Positions 36,207 through 44,847 of a DNA stretch of 64,000 bases are shown here, piece by piece; the stretch's first letter is position 1; each line of letters starts with the position of its first letter. This DNA comes from Chloroflexota bacterium (GTDB lineage Bacteria; Chloroflexota; Anaerolineae; Anaerolineales; UBA11579). Below the pieces are notes generated by a model. The model saw nothing but the letters and a program-made list of their open reading frames with translations. It was not told the DNA's origin and did no database searches. The stretch covers positions 1-64,000 of the forward strand of contig VRUJ01000016.1 of assembly GCA_019456165.1 (NCBI GenBank). The letters run 5' to 3'. The position numbers were made by a program, and so were the translations under genes.

Positions 36207-37670
36207 GTGATTGATCTAACTGTTTATGAAGACCGCCTGGAACAAGCTGTGCAGCAGGCGCGTGAAAGAAATATTATCATTCCAACCTACGCTCAAATGA
36301 AAGACCCCAACCTGATTCCTGAATCTGTCAAAACCGAATTAAGCAGCGTTGGCCTGTGGGATGTTGCCCCGAAAAATTTATTTCGTATCTCTTGGAAGAA
36401 CCAACCTCAAGTAAAAGGCGGTGGATTTGGAGAGGTCAATTACCTGGAATTCCCGAGCAGCCTGACAGGAGTGGAGGCGCGCATCATCGCTTTGGTGGGC
36501 AAATGGTTCCCGACTGGCGCGCATAAGGTGGGCGCTGCGTTCAGCTGCCTGGTGCCGCGCTTGGTAACAGGCCAGTTTAACCCTGCAACCCAGAAAGCTG
36601 TCTGGCCCTCAACCGGGAATTACTGCCGCGGCGGCGCGTATGACTCCGCTTTATTGGGCTGTGACTCTGTGGCGATTTTACCGGAGGGCATGAGCCGGGA
36701 ACGTTTTGATTGGCTAGAAAACATCGCTGGGGAGGTTGTGAAAACTCCAGGCTCCGAATCAAATGTCAAAGAAATCTTCGATAAGACCTGGGAATTGCGC
36801 GCCTCCGATGAAGATCTGATGATCTTCAACCAGTTTGATGAGATGGGAAATTACCTTTGGCACTATGATGTCACCGGCCACGCGATGCAGGAAGTGCTGG
36901 AGAAGGAGCTAGGCCCCAAGGGCAATTACCGCGGCTTAGCCCTCACCACCGGCTCGGCTGGCACGATTGCCTGCGGTGATTACATGAAACAGTTGTATCC
37001 CGGCAGCAAAATAGTAGCCAGTGAGGCCTTGCAATGCCCCACGATGCTCGAAAATGGCTTTGGCTCCCACCGCATCGAGGGCATCGGCGATAAACACATC
37101 CCCTGGGTGCACAACGTCAAGAATACGGATATGGTGGTGGCAATTGACGATAACGCCGTAGTGAACCTGGCGCGTTTATTCAATGAGCCTGAAGGTAAGG
37201 CATATTTGATCAAACAGGGTGTGCCAGAAGATACCGTCAATCAGCTTGACCTGCTGGGCTTCTCCGGTATCGCCAACCTGCTCTCGACGATTAAGTTTGC
37301 CAAGTATTATGAGTTGGGTGAGCATGACGTGGTCTTGACGATATTAACCGACTCAATGGAGCTGTACGGCAGCCGCCTGGAAGAAATGCACGCTGAATAT
37401 GGCGAATATACTGAGCTGGATGCCTCCGCGCACTATGCGCGTTATATGTTGGGGGAATCAACGGACAACCTGCTGGAACTGAGCTACACGGCCCGCCGCC
37501 GTATCCACAACTTGAAATACTTCACCTGGGTGGAACAGCAAGGCAAGACATACGATGAGATTCAAGCCCAGTGGTATGATCCCAATTTCTGGACGGGTGT
37601 GCAGAATCAGGTATCGGAGATCGATGCTTTGATAGAGCAGTTTAATTCCCGGATTGGGTTGTCGGGATAA
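36207..37670 (+). CDS. fold-type-II PLP-dependent enzyme of unassigned function
   Basis: A 487-aa protein, GTG start with GGAG eight bases upstream. The probable Schiff-base Lys lies in WFPTGAHKVGAAF; the phosphate-binding site may be PSTGNYCRGG or LTTGSAGTI. The fold resembles the cysteine synthase / threonine dehydratase superfamily but is longer than typical (320-420 aa), with a ~100-residue C-terminal helical part ending in WTGVQNQVSEIDAL. I do not recognise a characterised member. The neighbourhood (YgeW-type carbamoyltransferase, carbamate kinase, hydantoinase) suggests a lyase acting on an amino acid released from purine or hydantoin breakdown, as YgeX does in E. coli. Confidence 0.75.
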   Translation: MIDLTVYEDRLEQAVQQARERNIIIPTYAQMKDPNLIPESVKTELSSVGLWDVAPKNLFRISWKNQPQVKGGGFGEVNYLEFPSSLTGVEARIIALVGKWFPTGAHKVGAAFSCLVPRLVTGQFNPATQKAVWPSTGNYCRGGAYDSALLGCDSVAILPEGMSRERFDWLENIAGEVVKTPGSESNVKEIFDKTWELRASDEDLMIFNQFDEMGNYLWHYDVTGHAMQEVLEKELGPKGNYRGLALTTGSAGTIACGDYMKQLYPGSKIVASEALQCPTMLENGFGSHRIEGIGDKHIPWVHNVKNTDMVVAIDDNAVVNLARLFNEPEGKAYLIKQGVPEDTVNQLDLLGFSGIANLLSTIKFAKYYELGEHDVVLTILTDSMELYGSRLEEMHAEYGEYTELDASAHYARYMLGESTDNLLELSYTARRRIHNLKYFTWVEQQGKTYDEIQAQWYDPNFWTGVQNQVSEIDALIEQFNSRIGLSG

Positions 37671-37713
37671 TTTGGTGGGCTGATAGTACTTAAAATGACA
37701 ATTCATATTCAAC

Positions 37714-38547
37714 ATGAAACGATACAGAGTTTTATTAATTGAATTTGACACACGTGTCAATTTCCTTACGATGGAAATTCCGGATGAATGGGATGATAAA
37801 GTAAAAGAAGGGCATCTAGATATTCGTCAAAAAATTCAAGAACAAATTATCAACAAATATGGTGTTTTAAATTTCCAGCAGAAGCGTCAAAATTACATTG
37901 ATTTAGGCCAAAAACCTTGGTCTATCCTAAAGTTTCATAATAAATTTCAGAACCAAGTTCGGGAAGCATTTATTAATGAAGCGTATTATCCTGCACTCAC
38001 TGCAGCTTGTGCATTAGGTGAACGCATATTAAATCATTTATTGCTTACTCTGCGAGATTACTATTCAAGTTCACCTTACTATAAGAAAGTTTACGATAAG
38101 AAATCTTTTGATAATTGGGAATTTGCTATCCAAGTATTAGAATCTTGGGCAGTTTTATTACCCGAAGTTGTTCATTTATTCTTTGAATTAAATAAGTTAA
38201 GAAATCGGAGTATTCACTTTAATCCTGATACAGATTCAAACGATAGAGAGCTTGCCCTTGAAGCAATTAATTGTTTGGGTGAAATAATTCAGAAACAATT
38301 TGGTTCACTTGGCGATGAACCCTGGTTTATTCCCGGCTTTGCTGGTGAGCATTATATTCGCAAATCTGCTGAGACTGAGCCATTTGTAAAGGAAATTTAT
38401 CTGCCAAATTGTGCCTATGTGGGTCCAAATCATCAGATAGTAAATATTTCAATCAATATGCATTATAGTATCCAAGATGACGATGATTATGAGGATCGTG
38501 AAATTTCGGATGAAGAATTTAGAGAATTGAGACAAGCGAGAAAATAA
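37714..38547 (+). CDS. hypothetical protein with a HEPN-like RX4H motif
   Basis: A 277-aa soluble protein. The central helical part (about residues 90-190) includes LRNRSIHFNP, which fits the RN-X3-H (RX4H) signature of HEPN domains seen in toxins, CRISPR and abortive-infection RNases. The C-terminus is very acidic (DDDDYEDREISDEE). The gene is clearly AT-richer than its neighbours, with Asn/Lys/Ile codons ending in A or T, which suggests acquisition. No partner antitoxin or nucleotidyltransferase is visible beside it. RNase activity is a hypothesis; it may be a non-catalytic HEPN protein. Confidence 0.6.
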   Translation: MKRYRVLLIEFDTRVNFLTMEIPDEWDDKVKEGHLDIRQKIQEQIINKYGVLNFQQKRQNYIDLGQKPWSILKFHNKFQNQVREAFINEAYYPALTAACALGERILNHLLLTLRDYYSSSPYYKKVYDKKSFDNWEFAIQVLESWAVLLPEVVHLFFELNKLRNRSIHFNPDTDSNDRELALEAINCLGEIIQKQFGSLGDEPWFIPGFAGEHYIRKSAETEPFVKEIYLPNCAYVGPNHQIVNISINMHYSIQDDDDYEDREISDEEFRELRQARK

Positions 38548-38946
38548 ACATTGGCGACAAAAGTCAACCCAGCAAGAAAATTATCCCCTATTACCAACCT
38601 TAACTTTTGAAAAACGGAGTATTATCCCAAATTGTCCAGTTAATAAATTTAGGTGTTTCTAGTTTTTGTTCACTAATGAAAATTTGACGATACTCCACCC
38701 CTTTTTTTATTTTGTGAAATCTCGGGTGACTGAGATATATAAACTGGCGGCAGGATGATACTCTTCCTAGATTTCTTTATGGAATGAGGACTTTTTGACG
38801 CTCTGAATCCTTCTAACCTTGTTACATTTATTTTCCTAATTTGGCAGCAGCTCATCGAGATATGCAGCAGCCCCATCCGACATCAGGTCTTGCTGCTATC
38901 AAGATCATGATTTAGCTGCTGAAACTGATTTATAATAGGGATCTAA
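38548..38946. promoter_or_regulatory. AT-rich gap with clustered GCAGCAG/CTGCTG boxes and a TATAAT
   Basis: No gene is seen in this 399-bp gap. Near its end two direct boxes (GCAGCAGC at about 38844 and 38864) are followed by two inverted boxes (TTGCTGCT at about 38890, AGCTGCTG at 38914-38921). CAGCAGCT (38845-38852) and AGCTGCTG (38914-38921) are exact inverted copies. TATAAT at 38931-38936 stands 10 nt before the next ATG. The layout looks like an operator array in front of the 191-aa protein and dihydropyrimidinase genes. I see no clear -35 box. Confidence 0.4.
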
Positions 38947-39522
38947 ATGTCTAATTTACCCTCCTCCACCGAGCTGATTTTAGTAGCATACATGCCCTCG
39001 CCGCGGGATATGGAAATTGCGCGTCTGTTCGGCTGGTACCGCATCCCTCTACGCTCTGCACCTAAGGTTGTGGCGGTAGATTACCTGGCATTCTACCAAC
39101 CTGCTAGTTTTGGCGAAGACCATCAATGGCGCATTGAGGTGGTTGCGCCAGTGCGCGGCCACGAATTAGCCACTCGCGGCGAACTACTTAAGGATGAGAT
39201 AGATCACCCGCGCGCCCGGGAAGAATATTTCAAAATCCAATTAGGTCCTTTGGTAGACCTGCCTAGTCCAATAAAAACGGGAGAATGGAAACGCATCATG
39301 TTTTTATATACTACCGGGGAGAGGTTGCTTCAAGCTGATATGGTCAAGGAACTGACCGTGCATGACGAAGAACGCCAGGTCCTATGGCGCGCATTACGCG
39401 AGCGCGCCTTGGAGAAACAAACTTATAAAGCTAGCGATCTACCAGAATTGGCAGTGGACCCAGAAATCCTGGCCCTTTTCGGTATGATGGGCGGGGGCGC
39501 TGTATTTGACGAGATGGATTAA
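38947..39522 (+). CDS. conserved-looking hypothetical protein
   Basis: A 191-aa soluble protein that I cannot assign. It begins SSTELILVAYMPSPRDMEIA with a beta-alpha look, has GWYRIPLRSAPKVVAVDYLAFYQP, and ends in a glycine-methionine patch. It has no signal, membrane helix or metal motif. It is 18 nt upstream of the dihydropyrimidinase gene and shares its strand. A TATAAT at 38931 gives it a very short leader. Confidence 0.65.
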   Translation: MSNLPSSTELILVAYMPSPRDMEIARLFGWYRIPLRSAPKVVAVDYLAFYQPASFGEDHQWRIEVVAPVRGHELATRGELLKDEIDHPRAREEYFKIQLGPLVDLPSPIKTGEWKRIMFLYTTGERLLQADMVKELTVHDEERQVLWRALRERALEKQTYKASDLPELAVDPEILALFGMMGGGAVFDEMD

Positions 39523-39540
39523 CTTGAAAGTTATTGTTAT

Positions 39541-40959
39541 ATGTTGTTAATAAAATCTGGCACCTTGATTACGGCGGAAAAATCGTTTGAAGCCAATATA
39601 TTGGTGGAAGGGGAGAAGATCACGCAGGTCGGGGAGAATTTGGATGTTTCGGGTGCCGAAGTTATTGATGCATCTGGTAAGCTAGTTATGCCGGGCGGGG
39701 TAGACCCGCATACTCATTTTGATCTTGAAATGTTCGATACGGTTTCTTCTGACGATCATTATACCGGTCACAAAGCGGCCGCTTTTGGGGGCACGACAAC
39801 AGTAATGGATTTTGTGCCACAGCCGGCCGACGGTCCATTGGAGGCGGGGGTTGAACTCTGGCACGAAAAAGCGGACGCCAAGGCAGCCATAGATTTTGGC
39901 TTCCATATGAACATCACACGCCTGGATAAAAAGACCGCGGCCGAAATTCCGCGTTTACTTGACATGGGCATCCCCACGCTAAAAGTTTTCATGGCTTATA
40001 ACGGCCGTCTGCGTTTGCAAGATGGAGAGATTTTTAAGGTTCTGCAGCTAGCCAAACAACACGGCATGCTGACCATGCTGCACGCAGAAAACGGTGACAT
40101 CATCGACATACTTGTTTCCGAGGCTCTATCAGCCGGGCATACTTCAGCAGTATGGCACGCCCGTACGCGCCCAAGCTGGGGCGCGGTGGATGCGGTCCTG
40201 CGCGGAGCGGCGTTGGCTGCTCAGGCAGATGCACCGCTATATATTGTGCACATGAATACAGCTGGAGGGGTTGATCAACTCCGTTATGCCCGAGAACGAG
40301 GCGCACAAGTGATGGGCGAGACCTGCCCACAATATTTATTCTTCACTCAGGAACACTTGCGCAGCTCGGATGGAGCCAAGTGGATCTGCTCACCCCCCAT
40401 GCGCTCGGGGCAGGATAACGCTTCCTTATGGCAGGCATTGTCTCAGGATGAACTCCAGGTCGTAGGTACAGACCATTGCCCCTTCTTTTTCGACGGCACG
40501 CAGCCAATAGAGTATGAAGGGCAAGAGGTGTCGATTCCTGGAAAGGAGTTGGGAAGCGAAGATTTCACCAAGATCCCCAACGGTTTGCCGGCTGTGGGAG
40601 ACCGCTTGCCGATAATGTGGACATTTGGCGTTGGGGCCGGACATCTAACTGAAAACCAATTTGTAGCTCTCACCAGTACCAACCCGGCAAAAATATTTGG
40701 GTTGTACCCGCGTAAGGGCGCCTTACAGGTTGGCTCGGATGCTGATATAGTTATATGGGATCCAAAAATAAAGCTGACTTATGGAGTAGATCACAGCCAC
40801 CAGCGCACCGATTACAACCTTTTCGAGGGTTGGGAACTCAAAGGTTTTCCAGAGAAGGTATTTCTGCGCGGCCGCTTGATCGTAGATGGGGAGCGTTGGT
40901 TGGGGGAAGCAGGGATGGGGCAGTTTTTGCAGCGTGGGGTTGGAGGGCAAGTTATTTGA
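39541..40959 (+). CDS. hyuA: dihydropyrimidinase / D-hydantoinase family cyclic amidohydrolase
   Basis: A 472-aa amidohydrolase. Metal HxH in GGVDPHTHFDLE, the carbamylated-Lys segment TLKVFMAYNG, MLHAENGDI, YIVHMNTAGG and the catalytic Asp in VGTDHCPFFF are all present, and the length is typical. It opens cyclic diamides (dihydropyrimidines, hydantoins and possibly purine-derived rings) to N-carbamoyl compounds. Such products would suit the YgeW-type carbamoyltransferase encoded 7.5 kb upstream. E. coli hyuA is in the ygeW-ssnA cluster. Confidence 0.9.
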   Translation: MLLIKSGTLITAEKSFEANILVEGEKITQVGENLDVSGAEVIDASGKLVMPGGVDPHTHFDLEMFDTVSSDDHYTGHKAAAFGGTTTVMDFVPQPADGPLEAGVELWHEKADAKAAIDFGFHMNITRLDKKTAAEIPRLLDMGIPTLKVFMAYNGRLRLQDGEIFKVLQLAKQHGMLTMLHAENGDIIDILVSEALSAGHTSAVWHARTRPSWGAVDAVLRGAALAAQADAPLYIVHMNTAGGVDQLRYARERGAQVMGETCPQYLFFTQEHLRSSDGAKWICSPPMRSGQDNASLWQALSQDELQVVGTDHCPFFFDGTQPIEYEGQEVSIPGKELGSEDFTKIPNGLPAVGDRLPIMWTFGVGAGHLTENQFVALTSTNPAKIFGLYPRKGALQVGSDADIVIWDPKIKLTYGVDHSHQRTDYNLFEGWELKGFPEKVFLRGRLIVDGERWLGEAGMGQFLQRGVGGQVI

Positions 40960-41109
40960 TCTTGACTGGATTAGGATTAATATATTATTCAAGAGATTAT
41001 AGTCAAAATGCCGGTGCAACATGGGTACATTTGCTAGGTGCGGGATGATCGAATTATTTTTGGCGGTCTATCCTCATCGTACTTAGCAGGAAGATAAAAT
41101 AAAAATATC

Positions 41110-42678
41110 ATGCTCCTCATCCTCCCCATCCTCATCCTGCTGCTTACACCCCTAACTATGCTAGTCCTGCGCCGCTTGCGCCCTGAGTTTGATGCTCATT
41201 GGCTGCTGGCGGCAGGTGGCACTTTTTTGGCCTGGGCAACTCTATTTGTGTTACGGGCGCGCCTGCCGCAAACTGTTTCATTACCGCTCTGGCGTCCCAA
41301 AGAGTTTTTTCCAGTTTCACCAGAATTATTAGCGGATAGTTTTTCTTGGCCGTTCGCCTTGGCTTTGGCAACTCTGGTGCTCTCAGTTATTCTCACAGAT
41401 GCTGCTCGTTTGAGCGAAGCAGATTGGTCTTCTTGGGCAGGAAGCTTATCCCTGGCAGCCGTGGGTATCTTAGCTGTCTTCTCCGGAAACCTCCTTACGC
41501 TAGTGATGGCTTGGGTGGTAATCGATATTCTTGAACTTGTTATCCTATTGCCCCGCATTAAAGATAATGTTTCTCGCCAGGGAGTGATCATCTATTTCTC
41601 GACCAGCCTTCTAGGAACTATGCTGGTGGTATTAGCCGGAATTCTTTCTCACGAATCAGGAGTAGACAATTTGGCTTTCAGTATCATTCCTCCTCGGATT
41701 GGAGTATATTTATTAATTGCGGTTGGCTTGAGGTTGGGGGTGCTCCCTTTGCACATATATTACCTGCATGAACCACCTCTAAGGCGTGGCCTGGGTAGTA
41801 TTTTGCGGTTTGTTCCAGCAGCAGCCAGCCTGGTATTGTTGGCACGCATCGGAAATGCGGGCATACCCCTGGAATTTTCACCTTATATTTTATGGCTCAC
41901 GCTGTTGGCTGCAATCTATGGCGCGGTGATGTGGCTGCGGGTTGATGATGAAATTATTGGCATGCCTTATTGGATATTGGCGCTGACAGCATTGGCCCTT
42001 GCCTCTGCGGTAGTGGCGCAACCCGAGGCTGCACTCTCTTGGAGTCTAGCAATCCTGTATTCTGGAGCCTTATTATTTTTGGCCTCATCTCGGGGTGCGC
42101 GCCAGGCTCCTTTGATTCTATTGGGGTTAGTGGGTATATCTGCGTTACCCTTTTCGCCAACCCAAGCAAGCGCGGGCTTATATTCCGGCTCATTTGGTCT
42201 TTCATTAGGCGGGTTTCTTGTGGTTCAAGGTTTGTTATTGTTGGGCTATCTCCGCCACGCGCTGCGTCCTGTGGGGAGTTTGGCTGGAGCTGAACGCTGG
42301 GTATGGGCGATATATATTTTGGGGTTGGGATTGCTGCCAGTTATCCATTTATTAGCAGGCGGGTTGCTTGCACCTGAAGACATCTTGGCACAGGAAACGC
42401 TAATGTGGTGGCCGGGATTAGCTGCGCTTGGAATTGCAAGCGTCTTTGGCGCGCTTTCCCGCCAATCTCTTGATGGGTCTCAAAGATTTTTTACGATATT
42501 TGAAAACGTATTTTCATTGGACTGGTTTTATCGGGTTTTGTTGCGTGGGACCCGGACCGTAGATCGGATAATGTCATTTTTGGCAGCTTTGCTTGAGGGT
42601 GAGGCTGGAGTCTTGTGGGCTGTGTTGCTTGTTGCATTATTGTTTTCACTACTAGCCCAAATTAATTTAGGCACCTGA
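41110..42678 (+). CDS. complex-I-like proton-pumping membrane subunit (NuoL/M/N or Mrp type)
   Basis: A 522-aa protein with about 14 hydrophobic segments. VLPLHIYYLHEPPLRRG at about residues 211-227 occupies the place of the broken-helix His motif of proton_antipo_M subunits, and acidic residues in VVIDILELVILLP (about 136-148) fit the conserved charged helix. Conservation to textbook NuoL/M/N is low. It is the first of three adjacent membrane genes (41110-44719) with no peripheral NuoB/C/D/I or hydrogenase genes in the window. Confidence 0.65.
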   Translation: MLLILPILILLLTPLTMLVLRRLRPEFDAHWLLAAGGTFLAWATLFVLRARLPQTVSLPLWRPKEFFPVSPELLADSFSWPFALALATLVLSVILTDAARLSEADWSSWAGSLSLAAVGILAVFSGNLLTLVMAWVVIDILELVILLPRIKDNVSRQGVIIYFSTSLLGTMLVVLAGILSHESGVDNLAFSIIPPRIGVYLLIAVGLRLGVLPLHIYYLHEPPLRRGLGSILRFVPAAASLVLLARIGNAGIPLEFSPYILWLTLLAAIYGAVMWLRVDDEIIGMPYWILALTALALASAVVAQPEAALSWSLAILYSGALLFLASSRGARQAPLILLGLVGISALPFSPTQASAGLYSGSFGLSLGGFLVVQGLLLLGYLRHALRPVGSLAGAERWVWAIYILGLGLLPVIHLLAGGLLAPEDILAQETLMWWPGLAALGIASVFGALSRQSLDGSQRFFTIFENVFSLDWFYRVLLRGTRTVDRIMSFLAALLEGEAGVLWAVLLVALLFSLLAQINLGT

Positions 42679-42686
42679 TTGATATT

Positions 42687-43280
42687 ATGAATTTTGAGTC
42701 TTTGTCTCCTGTGGCAGTAGGTTTACTACTTATTACCTCCCTCACTATCCTTACTAGTCGCGATTGGCGTGTGATTATAGGGGCATTAGGTTTGCAATTC
42801 CTAGGGGTATTTGTTCTTGTGGCTGTCGCATGGCCTGCGAATTTGGCAGTAGTTAAACTGGTTGCTGGTTGGATAGCCAGTTCTGTATTAGGGATTACCT
42901 ATGTTAGTGTTGGCATTGTTGGTGATGAAAAGAAAATCTGGCCTACTGAAAGATTGTTTCGTTTGTTCGCTGCCTTTATAATTTTGTTGGCTGTTATGTC
43001 AATTACTCCAAGAGTTGCCGATTGGGTACCCAACCTTGGCGGCTATCAGGTTGCAGGTGGGCTGCTTTTGGTGGGGATGGGCATTTTGCATCATGCTCTC
43101 ACGGAGAATCCTTTTCATGCCCTTTTAAGTTTGATCTCAGTACTTTCCGGTTTTGAGATTTTATACGCAGCTGTTGAAACTTCTTCCTTAGTGGCTGGTT
43201 TGTTAGCGGTTGTCAACTTGGGAATTGCTCTAGCTGGTTCCTATTTGCTGGTTTCGCCTGGGCTGGAGGAGACCTCATGA
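42687..43280 (+). CDS. small membrane protein, NuoK/MrpC or HyfE-like
   Basis: A 197-aa protein with about six membrane helices in two halves. GGLLLVGMGILHHALTENPF in the second half recalls NuoK/MrpC (short three-helix subunits). Two such halves would also fit HyfE-like subunits of group-4 hydrogenases. It starts 8 nt after the previous gene and overlaps the next by 4 bases (ATGA), so the three proteins are made together. Confidence 0.55.
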   Translation: MNFESLSPVAVGLLLITSLTILTSRDWRVIIGALGLQFLGVFVLVAVAWPANLAVVKLVAGWIASSVLGITYVSVGIVGDEKKIWPTERLFRLFAAFIILLAVMSITPRVADWVPNLGGYQVAGGLLLVGMGILHHALTENPFHALLSLISVLSGFEILYAAVETSSLVAGLLAVVNLGIALAGSYLLVSPGLEETS

Positions 43281-44719
43281 ACGCTCCCGCAATTTGGATC
43301 GTTTTTCCGGGATTTATCGCAGGTATCCTTTTCCTATTTCGGCGCTGGAATAATGTAATTACGTATTCAGGCGCTGGGATTTCTCTTCTTCTCGCCTGGA
43401 CTGCCTGGCAGGTTCCAATAGGTGAGGTACTCTCGCTAGGTCAGATAGCACTAAAAATTGAACCGACACTCTCAATTTTTGGGCGTGATTTCACGTTAGA
43501 GGATTCTGAGCGCACATTTCTAGCTGTGTTGTACTTGGCGAACACCCTCTGGCTGTTAGGGGCTTTAATAGCCCGTCCGGGAAATTTGTTTGTGCCTTTG
43601 GAAATGGGGATGATGAGTTTGCTAATCGCAGCATTGGCCGTAGAGCCGTTCCTGTATGCAGCGTTACTTATCGAAATCGCTGCATTATTGAGCGTCCCCC
43701 TATTGGCTTCACCAGGAAAACCAGCTGGAAGAGGTGTTTTTCGTTTTCTTACATTTCAAACCCTGGGTATGCCATTCATCCTTTTTACTGGTTGGATGTT
43801 GGCAGGTGTGGATGCGAGCCCTGGAGATCTCGATTTAGTGGTGCGGGCTGGTGTATTGATGGGATTGGGTTTCGCTTTCCTTCTGCCAATATTTCCTTTC
43901 CACAGTTGGATTCCCATGCTGGCCCGAGAGGCACATCCTTATGTTATTGGCTTCCTCTTAGTCATGCTACCAGGTTTCGTTTCAATGTTTGGATTGGGAT
44001 TTCTGAACCGTTATTCATGGTTGAGGGACTCTGAGGCGGTCTATGGATTATTACGGTCGATTGGTGTGATCATGGTTGTACTTGGGGGTTTATGGGCAGC
44101 CTTCCAGAGACATATGGCCAGTATATTAGGTTTCGCGGTAATAATTGAAATTGGTTTATCCCTGTTGGCAGTCGGCCTGGGAACCAGTGTAGGTGTTTCA
44201 ATATTTTTCGTTTTGTTTTTACCTCGTACGCTTTCAATCATTACTTGGGCAATCGCATTAACCCTAATTGGATCCCGCACAAACAATGATCTAAGCTTTA
44301 ACGCAGTACAGGGTTTGGGTTTGAAATTTCCGTATTTAGCCGCGGTGATTCTTTTAGCAATATTTTCATTAGCCGGATTACCAATTTTGGCTGGTTTTCC
44401 TGTACGCTTCGCATTATGGAGTAATTTGGCTGCTATGTCCCCATATCTGGCAATAGGAGCTTTATTAGGCAGCCTCGGATTGCTTGTCGGCGGAGTCCGA
44501 GTGCTTTCGGTTCTGGTCGTGAAAAACGATTCGAAAAATCATCTTATCGATAACAAGGAAGATACATCAATTACTCTTTCAGTTGATCCATTAACACCCA
44601 CCACTCAGGTGTTTTTTTTACTGGTCGGATTGGTGTTATTATTGGTGGGCTTGGTGCCACAGTGGTTTTTACCATATTTTGAAAAACTCTCGAGCATGTT
44701 TGCGCAATTAGCGCCTTAG
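43277..44719 (+). CDS. complex-I-like proton-pumping membrane subunit (NuoM/N type)
   Basis: A 480-aa protein with about 13-14 hydrophobic segments. FAFLLPIFPFHSWIPMLARE followed by AHP is the proton_antipo_M broken-helix motif, better conserved than in the 522-aa partner. FSLAGLPILAGFPVRF matches the late loop of NuoM/N. The ATG overlaps the preceding stop (ATGA). It could pump protons or sodium with the other two subunits, perhaps as a module recruited by another redox or transport protein elsewhere. Confidence 0.72.
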   Translation: MNAPAIWIVFPGFIAGILFLFRRWNNVITYSGAGISLLLAWTAWQVPIGEVLSLGQIALKIEPTLSIFGRDFTLEDSERTFLAVLYLANTLWLLGALIARPGNLFVPLEMGMMSLLIAALAVEPFLYAALLIEIAALLSVPLLASPGKPAGRGVFRFLTFQTLGMPFILFTGWMLAGVDASPGDLDLVVRAGVLMGLGFAFLLPIFPFHSWIPMLAREAHPYVIGFLLVMLPGFVSMFGLGFLNRYSWLRDSEAVYGLLRSIGVIMVVLGGLWAAFQRHMASILGFAVIIEIGLSLLAVGLGTSVGVSIFFVLFLPRTLSIITWAIALTLIGSRTNNDLSFNAVQGLGLKFPYLAAVILLAIFSLAGLPILAGFPVRFALWSNLAAMSPYLAIGALLGSLGLLVGGVRVLSVLVVKNDSKNHLIDNKEDTSITLSVDPLTPTTQVFFLLVGLVLLLVGLVPQWFLPYFEKLSSMFAQLAP

Positions 44720-44730
44720 TAAAATTACTC

Positions 44731-44740
44731 GTGCTATAAT
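44731..44740 (+). promoter_or_regulatory. extended -10 promoter
   Basis: GTGCTATAAT contains a perfect TATAAT with the TGn extension, 108 nt before the coiled-coil gene (44848). No clear -35 box is needed for extended -10 promoters. It lies just after the last complex-I-like gene, so it probably starts the coiled-coil/selB transcript. Confidence 0.5.
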
Positions 44741-44847
44741 TTCCCAATTCCTATTTGCATAAGAAAAATGGACCCACACTCTTTTGAGACCTCTATGGGA
44801 ATTCCCCTTTTTAGATTATCGGAAAGTATTGTTCAGGAGATGGAATA

